Positions 9,226 to 20,002 of a stretch of DNA of 64,000 nucleotides are shown here, in pieces. Both the position numbers and the translations under genes were made by a program. The stretch comes from Candidatus Rokuibacteriota bacterium. Lineage in GTDB: Bacteria; Methylomirabilota; Methylomirabilia; Rokubacteriales; CSP1-6. The notes under the pieces were generated by a model. It made no database searches, was not told the DNA's origin, and worked only from the letters and a program-made list of their open reading frames with translations. Within the stretch, counting starts at the first letter, position 1. Every line of letters starts with the position of its first letter. The stretch is taken from NCBI GenBank assembly GCA_003220435.1, contig QHSL01000063.1, positions 62,001-126,000 of the forward strand, in the 5' to 3' direction.

Positions 9226-11424
9226 CTACGCCAGGGCCTGCTTCACGCGCTCGGCCGTGAACGGCAGCGCGCGGAGTCGCTTGCCGGTTGCGTTCGCGAT
9301 CCCGTTGGCGATCGCCGCCGCCGTCGGTCCCTGTGCCCCCTCGCCGACGCCGAGGAACCGCTCGGCGGGCTGATTGAGGAGCAGGACCTCGACCTCCGGC
9401 ACGTCGGTGAAGCGGAGGATCGGATAGTCGGACCACGATCGCGTGGTCACCCGCGTGCGATCGAAGCGCACCGATTCCATCAATGTCCAGCTCGCCGATT
9501 GGATGATGCCCCCTTCGATCTGGTTGATGACTCCGTCCGGATTGACGATCTGCCCCGCATCCACGGCGGCGACGACCCGGGTGACGCTCACCCGACCGGT
9601 CTTGCGGTCGACCTCGACGTCCGCCACGATCGCGCAGTGGCAGGCGAGATTCTTGTACTTGGCGAATGCGAACCCTCGACCGCGCGTGCCGTCGCCGAGG
9701 AGCCCGGGCTGCCAGCCGGCCCGTTGCGCCGCCGCCTCGATGACCGCGCGGGCCCGCGCGTCTTTCAGGTGGCGCAGACGGAGCTCGACCGGATCGGCGC
9801 CGGCGACGAGCGCGAGCTCGTCGATGAAGGACTCGAGCGCGAACACGTTCGCGTAGCCACCGAGCGTGCGCAGCGCCGAGGTGCGCAGCGGCGCTTCGGC
9901 GATGTAGTGCTTGACCACTTTCACGTTCGGGAAGTCATAGAGCGGGATCGCGTTACGGGCCGCGCCGCCGGCCGGCTGTGGGACGTCCGCCGGGAGCACG
10001 GGCTGAAAGGCCTGGGCCAGGTGCCGGGCCGCCAAGAGATTCACACCGGCCGAGGAGCCGGGCCGGGTGCTGTGCGGGTGGCTCCACACCTCGTGAGACC
10101 AGCTGACGACGTTGCCCTGGCCGTCGACGCCACCCGAGAGCTTGATCGCCATCGCCGAGCCGTACGGCGCCCACATGAATTCGTCATCGCGCATCCACTG
10201 CAGTTTCACCGGCCGGCCGCCGGTCGCGCGCGCCACCAGGGCCGCGTCGAGCGCCACGTCGTCGGCGCCGTTGTGGCCGTAGCAGCCCGCCCCCTCGGCA
10301 TGGATGCATCGAATGTCTTGAGGGTTGAGGCCGAACACCTTGGCGAGGTCCGCCCGCAGGGGGAACACGCCCTGGCTATGGGTCCAGACGGTCAGCTTGC
10401 CGTTCTGCCAGTGCGCGACCGCGCACGACGGCCCGATCGAGCCGTGGCTCTGGTAGGGCCGCGTGTAGAGCGCCTCGAGCGTCTTCACCCGCGCCTCGGC
10501 GACCGGTGACGTTTTCTCCACCACGGTCTCTCCAGGCGCTGGCGAGCTCATCAGCCGCTGATAGAGCGCCTCGCCGGTCGGCGGCAACGACGCGGCCTCC
10601 TTCCAGCGCGCGCTCCGCGTGAGCGCTTCGCGCGCGCGAATGGCTTGCTCTTCCCGTTCCGCGGCGACGGCCAGGAAGTTCCCGTCGCGAACGACGGCGA
10701 CGACGCCGGGCAGGCGGCGTGCCGCCGCTTCGTCCACGGAGAGGAGCTGAGCGCCCGGGGAGGGCGGGCGCACGACTCGGCCGAACACCATGTTCGGCAG
10801 GCGCACGTCCTGCACATACGCCGCGCCGCCCGTGAACTTCTTCGGGATGTCGCGGCGGGCGATACTCTTGCCGACCCACTTGTGCTCGGCGGGCGGCTTG
10901 GGCTTCACCTTCGCGGTCGCCTCGCGCTTGAAATCCGTGTCGCGCGCGAGATCCCAGTACGTGACGGTCGCGCCGCCGGGCGCCGACACGGTTCCGTCGC
11001 TGACTCGCAGGTCGGTGGCGGGCACGCCGAGCTTCGCCGCCGCCGCCGAGACCAGCATGTCGCGCCCTTCCGCGCACGCGAAGCGCAGGGCGGTGCCGCT
11101 CTGCTCCACCGAGAGGCTCCCGGCGGTCTGACCCTCATTCGGAGTTCGTGCGGTGTCGCCGTGGACTATGTCGATGCGCTGGAGGTTCACGTCGAGCTCG
11201 TCGGCGGCGATCTGCGATAGGGCGGTACCGATACCCTGGCCCAGCTCGATCTTGCCGGTGAAGATCGTGACGGTACCGTTGGGCTCGATGCGCAGCCAGG
11301 CGTCGAGCATGCGGTTCGCGTTGAGGCTACCCGGCAGTCGGTCCTGGCCGAGGGCGAGTCGTGGAGCGAGCGTGAATCCGATGACGAGTCCGCCGCTTGC
11401 CTTCAGGAAGTCACGGCGGTTCAC
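9226..11424 (-). CDS. Molybdopterin-binding aldehyde oxidase/xanthine dehydrogenase subunit, IorB-like, Tat signal
   Basis: GTG start VNRRDFLKASGGLVIGFTLAPRLALG (twin-Arg); IFTGKIELGQGIGTALSQIAADELDV. Confidence 0.9.
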   Translation of the reverse strand: MNRRDFLKASGGLVIGFTLAPRLALGQDRLPGSLNANRMLDAWLRIEPNGTVTIFTGKIELGQGIGTALSQIAADELDVNLQRIDIVHGDTARTPNEGQTAGSLSVEQSGTALRFACAEGRDMLVSAAAAKLGVPATDLRVSDGTVSAPGGATVTYWDLARDTDFKREATAKVKPKPPAEHKWVGKSIARRDIPKKFTGGAAYVQDVRLPNMVFGRVVRPPSPGAQLLSVDEAAARRLPGVVAVVRDGNFLAVAAEREEQAIRAREALTRSARWKEAASLPPTGEALYQRLMSSPAPGETVVEKTSPVAEARVKTLEALYTRPYQSHGSIGPSCAVAHWQNGKLTVWTHSQGVFPLRADLAKVFGLNPQDIRCIHAEGAGCYGHNGADDVALDAALVARATGGRPVKLQWMRDDEFMWAPYGSAMAIKLSGGVDGQGNVVSWSHEVWSHPHSTRPGSSAGVNLLAARHLAQAFQPVLPADVPQPAGGAARNAIPLYDFPNVKVVKHYIAEAPLRTSALRTLGGYANVFALESFIDELALVAGADPVELRLRHLKDARARAVIEAAAQRAGWQPGLLGDGTRGRGFAFAKYKNLACHCAIVADVEVDRKTGRVSVTRVVAAVDAGQIVNPDGVINQIEGGIIQSASWTLMESVRFDRTRVTTRSWSDYPILRFTDVPEVEVLLLNQPAERFLGVGEGAQGPTAAAIANGIANATGKRLRALPFTAERVKQALA

Positions 11425-11900
11425 GACCGTCCCTCCGCCCGCAGCGCCGCCGCGGCGCGCTGCACGGCGCGGACGATGCGATTGTGCGAGGCGCATCGGC
11501 ACAGGTGACCGTTCAGCGTCTGCTTGATCTGCCGGTCGCTCGGGCGGGGATTGCGGTCGAGCAACGCCTTGGCCGACATGACCATGCCGTTGCCGCAGAA
11601 GCCGCACTGACACGCCTGCTCGTCGATGAACGCCCGCTGGAGTGGATGGAGACGGTCGACCGTGCCCAGGCCTTCGATGGTCGTGATGCGCGCCTTCGCC
11701 GCCGTCGACACCGGCGTCACACACGAGCGCGTCGGCTTACCGTCCACCAGGACGGTGCAGGCCCCGCATTGCGCGAGACCACACCCGAACTTGGGGCCGT
11801 TGAGCTCGAGATCGTTCCTCAAGACGTAGAGCAGTGGAGCGTCGGGCTCGACCGAGACTGTCTTGGTCTCACCGTTGACCCGCAGCGTGAAGTTGGCCAT
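11421..11900 (-). CDS. (2Fe-2S)-binding protein, IorA/CoxS-like
   Basis: GCGLAQCGACTVLVDG...CQCGFCGNGMVMSAKALLDRNP...LNGHLCRCASHNRI. Confidence 0.93.
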   Translation of the reverse strand: MANFTLRVNGETKTVSVEPDAPLLYVLRNDLELNGPKFGCGLAQCGACTVLVDGKPTRSCVTPVSTAAKARITTIEGLGTVDRLHPLQRAFIDEQACQCGFCGNGMVMSAKALLDRNPRPSDRQIKQTLNGHLCRCASHNRIVRAVQRAAAALRAEGRS

Positions 11901-11943
11901 AGTGCCCTCCGGCGTGTGGATGATACACGGGGAGGAGGCCCCT

Positions 11944-12927
11944 ATGGCGACGACGACCCTGCAACCCCTGACGGCCGATGACGTCGTGGCGCGGCTGCGG
12001 GCGCTTCGGACACGGCAGCCGGTCAAGTACTGGGCGTTCTACTCCAGCCAGCTCGGCGGGATCGTGACCGAGCCCGCACTCATGGTCATCCCGTTCGACG
12101 ATCACATGGTGCACCGCGGGCACGGCATCTTCGATACCGCGGCCATCGTGGACGGGAAGATCTACGACCTGGAGGCACACCTCGACCGGTTCGTCCGTTC
12201 GGCGCGGCTGTCGAAGCTCGAGCTTCCGCCCCGCGAGGAGATGCGCGACATCATCGTACGAACCACGGCGGCGAGCGGACGGCGAGATGGCTCCATCCGC
12301 TACTGGGCCTCCGCCGGCCCGGGGAGCCTCGGTCTCACCCCGGCCGCCGGCGCCGAGCCCGGGTTCTTCGTCATGATCTTCGCCGGGCTCGCATATCCCG
12401 ACGCCTGGTACACGCAGGGGCTCCGGCTCATGACGACGACCTACCCGATCAAGCCGCCACTCTACGCCGTGACCAAGAGCACCAACTACCTGCCCAACAT
12501 CCTCATGCAGATGGAGGCGCAGGAACACGGGCTCGACAACGGCGTCTTCATCGACGAGGCCGGCAACGTGGGTGAGAGCTCCAACATGAATGTGGCGTTC
12601 GTCACGGCGGACGGCATCCTGAAGCATCCGAAGTTCGATCACATCCTGTCCGGGTGCACGTCGCTGCGTCTGCTGGAGCTGGCCGCTACGCTGCAGACGC
12701 GGGGCCTCGTCAGCGGCATCCAGGTGTGCGACATTCCCGTGGCCGAGGCCCGAACGGCCCGGGAGATGCTGTTGATCGGCAGCTCGATCAAAGTCGCGCC
12801 GATCGTGCAGTGGGACGCGAAACCGGTCGGCGACGGCAAGCCCGGCCCCGTGGCCCGGGCCCTCCGCGAGCTGCTCGACCAGGACATGCGGTCGGGGCGG
12901 GGGCGGCTGATCGAGGTGAGCTACTGA
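11944..12927 (+). CDS. Class IV aminotransferase (branched-chain / D-amino acid aminotransferase-like)
   Basis: VIPFDDHMVHRGHGIFDTAAIVDGKIYDLEAHLDRFVRSA...TKSTNYLPNILMQMEAQEHGLDNGVFIDEAGNVGESSNMNV. Confidence 0.9.
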   Translation: MATTTLQPLTADDVVARLRALRTRQPVKYWAFYSSQLGGIVTEPALMVIPFDDHMVHRGHGIFDTAAIVDGKIYDLEAHLDRFVRSARLSKLELPPREEMRDIIVRTTAASGRRDGSIRYWASAGPGSLGLTPAAGAEPGFFVMIFAGLAYPDAWYTQGLRLMTTTYPIKPPLYAVTKSTNYLPNILMQMEAQEHGLDNGVFIDEAGNVGESSNMNVAFVTADGILKHPKFDHILSGCTSLRLLELAATLQTRGLVSGIQVCDIPVAEARTAREMLLIGSSIKVAPIVQWDAKPVGDGKPGPVARALRELLDQDMRSGRGRLIEVSY

Positions 12928-12943
12928 CGGAAGAGGAGCCAGC

Positions 12944-13819
12944 GTGCTGACCCGCATCGATCACGTCATGATCTGCGTCCGCGACCTCGCCGCGGGTATC
13001 GACGCTTACACGCGAATCGGCTTCGACGTCCAGCCCGGCGGAACCCACGAGGGCCGGGCGACGCACAACGCGATCGCGTTCTTCCAGGACGACTACCTCG
13101 AGCTCTTGAGCTTACGCGAGGGCCAGACCATCGCGGCCGGCAGCTCCGACGCGCGCCTCGCCGAGTTCCTGGCCAAGGGCGGCGGATTCCGCTACGTCGC
13201 GTTGCAAAGTGACGACCTGGCGGCCGACGTCGCGGCGATGCGGCGGCGGGGCGTCGAGGTGAGCGAGGTCGCCGAGGGCGCGCGGCGCACGCCCGCCGGC
13301 ATGGAGCTCACATGGAAGGCCGCGTCGCTCGGGCCGAACAACGCGCTCCCGATCTTCTTCGTCCAGCACCTGACCCCGATCGAGGAGCGAAGGCGACAGT
13401 CAGGCCGGTCGAGCCGTCACCCGAACGGCGCGCTGCGCGTCGATCGCGTGTACATCGCGGTGGCCGACGTCGCCGCGGCCGCCGCGAACTACGGCCGCGT
13501 GCTCGGCATGCCCGTGCCCAAGATTCAGCGTGGCGCGGTGATCAAGGCCGACATGGCGGTCTTCGATCTCGGGCCGACGGGCCTGACCATCGCGCAGCCC
13601 GCCGAGCCCGGCCCGGCCGCCGAGGCGCTCGCGCGACGGGGGCCCGGCCCCTTCCAGGCGCTGTACCGCACGAGCGGCATGGATGTCGCGGCGCGGTTCA
13701 TGGAGAGCCACGGCGTGCCGCCGCCGGCTCGTGCCATCCGCAACACCGGGGAGCACGCGATGCTGGTGCTGCCCGAGCACGCGTGCGGCGCCTACATCGG
13801 GTTCGTCGGGCCGGCCTGA
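12944..13819 (+). CDS. VOC / glyoxalase-like domain protein
   Basis: IDHVMICVRDLAAGIDAYTRIGFDVQPGGTHEGRATHNAIAFFQDDYLELL; second module VDRVYIAVADVAAAAANYGRVLGMP. Confidence 0.87.
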   Translation: MLTRIDHVMICVRDLAAGIDAYTRIGFDVQPGGTHEGRATHNAIAFFQDDYLELLSLREGQTIAAGSSDARLAEFLAKGGGFRYVALQSDDLAADVAAMRRRGVEVSEVAEGARRTPAGMELTWKAASLGPNNALPIFFVQHLTPIEERRRQSGRSSRHPNGALRVDRVYIAVADVAAAAANYGRVLGMPVPKIQRGAVIKADMAVFDLGPTGLTIAQPAEPGPAAEALARRGPGPFQALYRTSGMDVAARFMESHGVPPPARAIRNTGEHAMLVLPEHACGAYIGFVGPA

Positions 13820-13838
13820 AGGCCTGGCGGCCGACTCG

Positions 13839-14228
13839 TCAGTCGAGGACCGCGATCCCCTCGATCTCCACCAGGAAGTGCGGCTCGGCGAGGCCCTGCA
13901 CGACGACCAGCGTGTTGGCCGGGTAGGGCGGCGCGGGGAACACCTCGTCGCGCGCGGCCGCGACCAGTGGTCGATAGCCCCAGTGAGTGATGTACGTGGT
14001 GGTCTTCACGAGATGGCGGAGGCCGCCGCCGTAGTGAGCGAGGATCGTTGCGATGTTGTCGTAGCACTGTCGCGCCTGCGCCTTCGCGTCTCCGACACCG
14101 ATGACCTTGCCTGAGACGTCCATCCCGAGCTGGCCGGCGAGGTAGAGCGTGTTGCCGGCGCGCGCCACATGAGAGTAATGGGCTTGCGGCACGTGAACGC
14201 CGGGCGGATTCCGAAGCTCGCGCTCCAT
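13839..14228 (-). CDS. RidA family protein
   Basis: NTLYLAGQLGMDVSGKVIGVGDAKAQARQCYDNIATILAHYGGGLRHLVKTTTYITH...YPANTLVVVQGLAEPHFLVEIEGIAV. Confidence 0.92.
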   Translation of the reverse strand: MERELRNPPGVHVPQAHYSHVARAGNTLYLAGQLGMDVSGKVIGVGDAKAQARQCYDNIATILAHYGGGLRHLVKTTTYITHWGYRPLVAAARDEVFPAPPYPANTLVVVQGLAEPHFLVEIEGIAVLD

Positions 14229-15577
14229 CACCGAGGTGCTCCGCTGAGAGGCGCGCGGTCGCGCCTGACCAAATCGTCGAGCTCGCGATAGTCGGGCAGC
14301 TGCCGCTCGATGGCGCGGCCGTTGCGGAGCACCACCCGGTTCGCCTGGGGCCGCGAGAGCAGCTCGCTCCACGTCCGGCCCTCGAACAGCACGAGATCGG
14401 CCGGCAGTCCCGGCCCGATGCGGCCGGCTCCGCTCAAGCCCATCAGGTCGGCCGGAGTCGTCGTCACCGCGCGCGGCCAGTCGCCGTAGGGCCGGTCCAG
14501 GTGGCAGACACGCGTGGCCTCACGGAACACCTCGACCATGTCGTGGTCGCCGAAGCCGTAGAACGCGTCGCGGCAGTTGTCGCTCGCGACCGCCACCGCC
14601 ACGCGGCGCGCCGCGAATTCATGGAGGAGCGTCACGCCCCGCCAGCGCGGGGTGCGGCCGGGCACGCGGTCTTGCAGGTAGAGGTTGCACATCGGCAGGC
14701 TCACCACGCTGATCCCGGCCGCGGCCGTGAGGTCGAGCGTCTCGGTGACGACGTCGGGCGGCTGGATCGCCAGGCTGCAGCAGTGGCCGCAGACGACCCG
14801 CCCCGCGAATCGCCGCCTCACGACCGCGCGCGCGATGTGCGACAGCGCCCGCGCGCCGACGTCGCCGCTCTCGTCGCAGTGGAAGTCGACGTTCAGCCCA
14901 CGCTCGGCCGCGAGGTCCAGCAAGCGATCGAGCAGCGCGTCGATCTCCGGCGAGACGAAGACGACGGCGCCCAGAATGCCGCCGGCCGCGGCGACCTGGT
15001 TCGCCAGGTTCGTGCCCTCGGAGGCACCGAAGAGCTGAAGCGGGGCCAACGACACGGCCTGGAGCTCGATTCGCCCGGCCCACCGCTTGCGGAGCTCCTC
15101 GAACACCGGCCAGGTGATCGCGCCCTGCGGGGACATGGAATCGAGGTGAGTGCGAACCGCCCGGGTGCCGTGTGCCCAGCTGCAGCGCAGCCCGAAGTCC
15201 ATGCGGCGACGGACGTCGTCGGCCGACCAGCTCGCGGCGCGGTCCGCGGCGACCGTGCGCAGCGCGCCGGCGAAGGTGCCGTCCGGGTTCGGCGCGCGCT
15301 CCCACGTGTGTCCCTTGTCGAGGTGTGTATGTGCGTCGATCAGACAGGGCCAGACCTGCGCGCGCTGGAGGTCGACGTCGGCGTCGATCAGCGGCGACCC
15401 CGTCGGCGCCAGCACCGCGGCGATCCGAGCGTCGCGGATCGCGACGTCGACGACGGCGAGCCCGTCCGGGGAGACCGGCACGCCCGGCGGCAACCCGGTC
15501 ATCAGCGCCGCCGGCACCGTCGCGTTGCGGAGCCGGACGGCGTCGCGCTCGGGGACGGTGACGAAGCCTGCGGTCAC
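14228..15577 (-). CDS. Amidohydrolase, cytosine deaminase-like
   Basis: VWPCLIDAHTHLDKGHTWER; VDFHCDESGDVGA; VVCGHCCSLA; ASDNCRDAFYGFGDHDMVEVF. Confidence 0.88.
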   Translation of the reverse strand: MTAGFVTVPERDAVRLRNATVPAALMTGLPPGVPVSPDGLAVVDVAIRDARIAAVLAPTGSPLIDADVDLQRAQVWPCLIDAHTHLDKGHTWERAPNPDGTFAGALRTVAADRAASWSADDVRRRMDFGLRCSWAHGTRAVRTHLDSMSPQGAITWPVFEELRKRWAGRIELQAVSLAPLQLFGASEGTNLANQVAAAGGILGAVVFVSPEIDALLDRLLDLAAERGLNVDFHCDESGDVGARALSHIARAVVRRRFAGRVVCGHCCSLAIQPPDVVTETLDLTAAAGISVVSLPMCNLYLQDRVPGRTPRWRGVTLLHEFAARRVAVAVASDNCRDAFYGFGDHDMVEVFREATRVCHLDRPYGDWPRAVTTTPADLMGLSGAGRIGPGLPADLVLFEGRTWSELLSRPQANRVVLRNGRAIERQLPDYRELDDLVRRDRAPLSGAPR

Positions 15578-15578
15578 G

Positions 15579-16424
15579 TCAGCTCTCGCGCCGGACGGCG
15601 CTCTCGTGCCACTTCCGGAGGATCAGGTGCGACAGCCCGGTCAGCACGAGGAAGATCAGGATCCCGCTGCACGTGATCATGAGGAGCGCCGCGAACATGC
15701 GGGGAATCTGCATCGTGTAGCCGGACTCGAGGATGCGATAGGCCAGGCCCGATTGCGATCCGCCGGTCCCGGCCACGAACTCCGCCACGACCGCGCCGAT
15801 CAACGCGAGCCCGCCGCTGATGCGCAAGCCCCCCAGGAAGTAGGGCATCGCGCTCGGCAGCCGCAGATACCAGAGGATCTGACGCCGCGAGGCGCCGTAG
15901 AGCTGCAAGAGGTTGAGCAGGTTGTGGTCCGCGCTGTTGAGGCCGAGCGTCGTGTTGGACACGATCGGGAAGAACGCGACGAGCCACGCGCAGATCAGCA
16001 GCGCGACCGGGATCGACTTGACCCAGATGATGATGAGCGGCGCGATCGCCACGATCGGCGTCACCTGGAGAATGACCGCGTAGGGAAACAGGCTCAGCTC
16101 GACCAGCTTGGACTGGGTGAACAGGATCGAGATGAGCACGCCGGCCACCGTGGCGACGAGCAGCGCCGCTCCGGTGATCGCGAGCGTCACCAAGAGCGAG
16201 GGGTAGAGCGTGCCCCAGTCGCGTACGAGCGTCTGGAACACCAGCAAGGGGCCCGGCAGGATGTAGTACGGAATGTCGTTCAGCCGGACGACCAGCTCCC
16301 AGATCACGAGCCCGGCGGCGCCGATGACGACGGGCGGGAGCACGCGGCGTGCCGCCCGAGTCAGGTCGAGCCGGCGCGGCTGGACAATCGGCGCGTCGGC
16401 CGGCACCCGGTCGACCCCGCTCAT
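15579..16424 (-). CDS. ABC transporter permease (nitrate/taurine/pyrimidine type)
   Basis: Six-TM permease with IIWVKSIPVALLICAWLVAFFPIVSNTTLGL...LQLYGASRRQILWYLRLPSAMPYFLGGLRIS. Confidence 0.92.
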   Translation of the reverse strand: MSGVDRVPADAPIVQPRRLDLTRAARRVLPPVVIGAAGLVIWELVVRLNDIPYYILPGPLLVFQTLVRDWGTLYPSLLVTLAITGAALLVATVAGVLISILFTQSKLVELSLFPYAVILQVTPIVAIAPLIIIWVKSIPVALLICAWLVAFFPIVSNTTLGLNSADHNLLNLLQLYGASRRQILWYLRLPSAMPYFLGGLRISGGLALIGAVVAEFVAGTGGSQSGLAYRILESGYTMQIPRMFAALLMITCSGILIFLVLTGLSHLILRKWHESAVRRES

Positions 16425-16453
16425 CCTGCGCTCGACTCCCGGGCTCTCGGCGA

Positions 16454-17361
16454 TCAGCGCGCGCCCTCCGCTACTCCGCTGGCCACCGCCCTTTTCACGT
16501 AGTACGCCAGCACCCGCGGCGGCAGGAGGCCCTCGGCCACGAGCGTAGCCGCCGCCTTGGCGACGCACGCCACATAGGCGCTCTGACTGAATCGCTCGCC
16601 CGGCTTCAACAATCGGAGCCGCGCCCACGCCTGCGCCACGGTCTCACGCCGGTCACGGACCCCGTTTCCATTCATGTCGACGAGCTCGCCGCGCGCATCG
16701 AGCGGCTCCAGGTTGATCCCGTCGAAGGCCGCGAACGTAGTCTCCTGACCAGCTCGGCGCGGATTGCCCTGAGCTGCCGGGTAGGGGTAGTACACGCCCA
16801 GCGGACAGGCGACTTCCGGCAGCGCGAGGGCGGGACCACCCAGCTCGGGCACGTCGGATTTCGTCGGAGGCGGCTCCACGCCATGCTCGACCCACCGGTC
16901 GAGGGCGTCGACGAGCGCGGTCATGAAGAGCTTGCCGTTCCAATGCGCGGGGTCTTCCGGAAAGAACAGGGTCGCGCCATGCCCGGTCGAGGCGCTGTAG
17001 CGGCCGATTGCTTTGAAGCGCGGGGCCGTGTTGTCGACCGGGTGAAAACGAAGTCGGGGCCGTCACTGAAATAGTTGGACCTGGGTCCCTGCCGTGCCGC
17101 CCACCCTTCCGCGGTGCCGCTGATCCTCAGTTCCCGGCGTCGGAATCGCTGACCGTTGAGGTTGAAGACGGTCTCCTCGGACACGATGCGACAGTCTTCA
17201 GGCCCGATCCTCTTGTCGGCGACTCGCGTCGGAGGTGGGAGGAACTCGTTGCAGGACGTCGCCGGGGCGCCTGGACGCGCCGGCCGGGGACCCTCCTGGG
17301 CGTAAAGCGCCTCGACGGAGACCAGCATCGCAAAGAGCCCCAAGACGATGATGACGTTCAT
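16454..17361 (-). pseudogene. Alpha/beta hydrolase-domain protein remnant (secreted), frameshifted and lacking its central catalytic region
   Basis: Signal peptide [25 protein letters not shown]...; after a frameshift near 17040 the frame reads HPVDNTAPRFKAIGRYSASTGHGATLFFPEDPAHWNGKLFM fused to the C-terminal-type TALVDALDRWVEHGVEPPP. Confidence 0.7.
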
Positions 17362-18116
17362 ACGCGGGTCGCCTCAGCCAGACGGGTCGAGACCTGCCGG
17401 CAGTAGTCGTTGTAGACCGGCGACGTCCGAAACGCCTCGTCGCGTGGCGCCGGCGCCTCGATGGCGACCTCGCTCGCGGTGCGCCCCGGGCGCGCGGTCA
17501 TCAGGGCGATGCGCGTCGAGAGGTAGACCGACTCGTAGACGCTGTGGGTCACGAAGACGACAGTCCAGCGCTGGCGGGCCCAGAGCGCCAGCAGATCGTT
17601 GTCGAGCTTGAAGCGGGTGATCTCGTCGAGCGACGCGAAGGGCTCGTCCATCAGGAGCAGCCGCGGATGCGTGACCAGCGCGCGGGCGATCGACACCCGC
17701 ATCTTCATGCCACCGGAGAGCTCGCGCGGATAGGCGTGCTCGAAGCCGTCGAGCCCGACCATGCCGATGGCCTCGTGCACGCGCGCCTCCGCCTCGTCGA
17801 GCGCCACGCCGCGCAGCTTCAGCGGCAGGAGCACGTTCTTGAACACCGTGGCCCACGGCATGAGCGTGGGCTCCTGGAACACGAAGCCGATGTCGCCGCG
17901 CGGGAGGCCGGCGCGGCCGTTGCCGCCCGGCCACTCGATGCGGCCACCGGAGACCTCGCCGAGCCCGGCCACCAGGCGCAGCACCGTGCTCTTCCCGCAG
18001 CCGGAGGGACCGAGCAAGCTGAGGAACTCGCCCTCGCCGACGTCCAGGTCCAGGTGGCGGAGGGCGACGACGCCGTTGGCGTAGACCTTGTCGACGTCGT
18101 GCAGGCGAACGATCAC
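17358..18116 (-). CDS. ABC transporter ATP-binding protein (SsuB/TauB type)
   Basis: [18 protein letters not shown] (Walker A), [15 protein letters not shown] (signature), [13 protein letters not shown] (Walker B). Confidence 0.95.
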   Translation of the reverse strand: MIVRLHDVDKVYANGVVALRHLDLDVGEGEFLSLLGPSGCGKSTVLRLVAGLGEVSGGRIEWPGGNGRAGLPRGDIGFVFQEPTLMPWATVFKNVLLPLKLRGVALDEAEARVHEAIGMVGLDGFEHAYPRELSGGMKMRVSIARALVTHPRLLLMDEPFASLDEITRFKLDNDLLALWARQRWTVVFVTHSVYESVYLSTRIALMTARPGRTASEVAIEAPAPRDEAFRTSPVYNDYCRQVSTRLAEATRV

Positions 18117-19132
18117 GACTTCTTGAGGCTCATCCCGTGCTTCTTGTTGACGAACTGCAGCGTGTAGGCGCGCTTGAGGTCGAGATCGGGCGTGTAGAGG
18201 CCGGCTTCCACCATCGTCGCGTGGAAGTCTTTCCAGCGCGCGTCGACCATCGCGCCGATCCCGAGCCGCTCGGCGTCGCCAGAGTCGACGATGCCGTACT
18301 TCTTGAGCGTCGCCAGCGAGTGCGCGATCTGCTCGTCGGTCATCTCCGGGTTGTCCTTCTTGATGAGCGCGTTGGCCGGTCCCGGATCGCCGTAGAGATA
18401 GGTGTACCAGCCCTCGATGGTCCCGTTCACGAAGCGCTGGACGAGGTCGGGCTTCTCGTTGACGAGCTTCCACGACGTCTCGATCGTGGTCGCGTAGGTC
18501 GAGTATCCGCCGTCCGCCAGCAGGTGGACCACGACCTTCGCGCCGGCCTTCTCGAGCTTGAACGGCTCGCTGGTCAGGAAGCCCTGCTGGATGGCCGACT
18601 TGTCGGCCAGGAACGGCGCCATGTTGAACGTGTACGTCCGGATCTGCTCGTCGGTGTAGCCGTACTTCACCCTCAAGAACTGCCAGTACCCGGCGCGCGC
18701 CACCGGCGAGATCATGATCGGCTTGCCCTTCAGCGCCGCCAGCGAGTCGTTGCCCTGGCCGGCGTGGGTGATCAGGACTTGCGGATCCTTCTGGAAGACG
18801 GTGCCGACGCAGACCATCGGGATGTTGTTCTTGACGTAGTTCAGCGCGCTGAAGCAGTTGCTGCCCATGTTGAAGTCGATCGTGCCCGACGCCAGCAGCT
18901 GCGGGTGATTGATCTGTGGGCCGCCCATCCGGATCGTCATGTCGATGCCGTACTTCTTGTAGATACCGGTGGCGACCGCCTGGTAGTAGCCGCCGTGCTC
19001 GGCCTGCGCCTTCCAGTTGGTGCCGAACGTGAGCTTGTCGACGATCTGCGCCCGCGCCGCCGGGCGCGCGACGAGCGCCCCGGCCGTCGCGAGGGCGGAG
19101 GTGGCCAGGAACGAGCGGCGGGTGACGTTCAT
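18113..19132 (-). CDS. ABC transporter substrate-binding protein, NMT1/THI5-like, Tat-type signal
   Basis: [29 protein letters not shown]...[40 protein letters not shown]. Confidence 0.93.
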   Translation of the reverse strand: MNVTRRSFLATSALATAGALVARPAARAQIVDKLTFGTNWKAQAEHGGYYQAVATGIYKKYGIDMTIRMGGPQINHPQLLASGTIDFNMGSNCFSALNYVKNNIPMVCVGTVFQKDPQVLITHAGQGNDSLAALKGKPIMISPVARAGYWQFLRVKYGYTDEQIRTYTFNMAPFLADKSAIQQGFLTSEPFKLEKAGAKVVVHLLADGGYSTYATTIETSWKLVNEKPDLVQRFVNGTIEGWYTYLYGDPGPANALIKKDNPEMTDEQIAHSLATLKKYGIVDSGDAERLGIGAMVDARWKDFHATMVEAGLYTPDLDLKRAYTLQFVNKKHGMSLKKS

Positions 19133-19998
19133 GAGATCTCCTTCGGCGCGAGGTGGATCTCGCGCTTGGGGCTCCGGTAGATCGCCTCGAGCAGCTCGGC
19201 CAGCCGTGCCGCCTTCGCCTCGCACATCTGCCGGCCCTTCTCGGCGGACGAGCGGTGCGGGTTGCCGATCGCGCCGGTCTTGGAGAGATCGGAGGCGACC
19301 CACGCCTCGATCACGTCGTGGCCCTTGAACGAGTAGCCGATGTCGGGCGTCGGATCGAAGACGTAGCCCTCGGCCCGATCCATGTGGACAAGCTCGGGAG
19401 CGAGGTGCCGGACCATCGAGGTCTCCGAGTCTCCGGAGTGCATCGCGATCGCCGCCTCTTCCGGCGCGACCAGGCCGGGCACCTGGGCGATCCCGCCCAG
19501 GAAGATCTTGAAGACCCGCAGGTCCGTCTCCATCCGGAGATCGCGGAAGTAGTCGTCGGTCGTGCCGACGTTGCCGCCGTGGCTGCCGAGCAGCACGAGC
19601 TTCGTGAACCCGCTCCGGGCCACCGACGCCGCCAGGTCTCTCAGGACCATGCGCAGCGTGTCGCCGCTGAAGGTGAGCGTTCCCGGAAACGTGATGTGCT
19701 CCACGCTCTTGCCGAACATGGTCGGCGGTAGCGCCAGCACGGTCACGTCGTCGGGGAGGCGGGCGAGGGCGGCGCCGAGGAGCTCCATGCCGACGAGCGT
19801 GTCCGTGATGAGGGGCAGGTGCGGGCCGTGCTGCTCGACCGCCCCGACGTTGATCACCGCGGTGGCGTTCCGGTCGTGCTTCGCCATCGCGTCGATCTCC
19901 TGCCACGTGTAGTACGCCCAGTAGCGGGCGGGCGGGATCGACCCGTGCAGACCCGTGCCCATCTTGCCCGGCAGCTTTTTCAGCATGTTCGCCTCCAC
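19129..19998 (-). CDS. Creatininase family protein
   Basis: [32 protein letters not shown]...[13 protein letters not shown]; creatininase metal-site motifs. Confidence 0.92.
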   Translation of the reverse strand: MEANMLKKLPGKMGTGLHGSIPPARYWAYYTWQEIDAMAKHDRNATAVINVGAVEQHGPHLPLITDTLVGMELLGAALARLPDDVTVLALPPTMFGKSVEHITFPGTLTFSGDTLRMVLRDLAASVARSGFTKLVLLGSHGGNVGTTDDYFRDLRMETDLRVFKIFLGGIAQVPGLVAPEEAAIAMHSGDSETSMVRHLAPELVHMDRAEGYVFDPTPDIGYSFKGHDVIEAWVASDLSKTGAIGNPHRSSAEKGRQMCEAKAARLAELLEAIYRSPKREIHLAPKEIS

Positions 19999-20002
19999 GG
20001 AA

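Noticed and set aside
14501-15676. 391-aa plus-strand ORF and overlapping 450-aa ORF at 15150-16502
   Set aside because: Antisense to the deaminase-like and permease genes; no recognisable domain.
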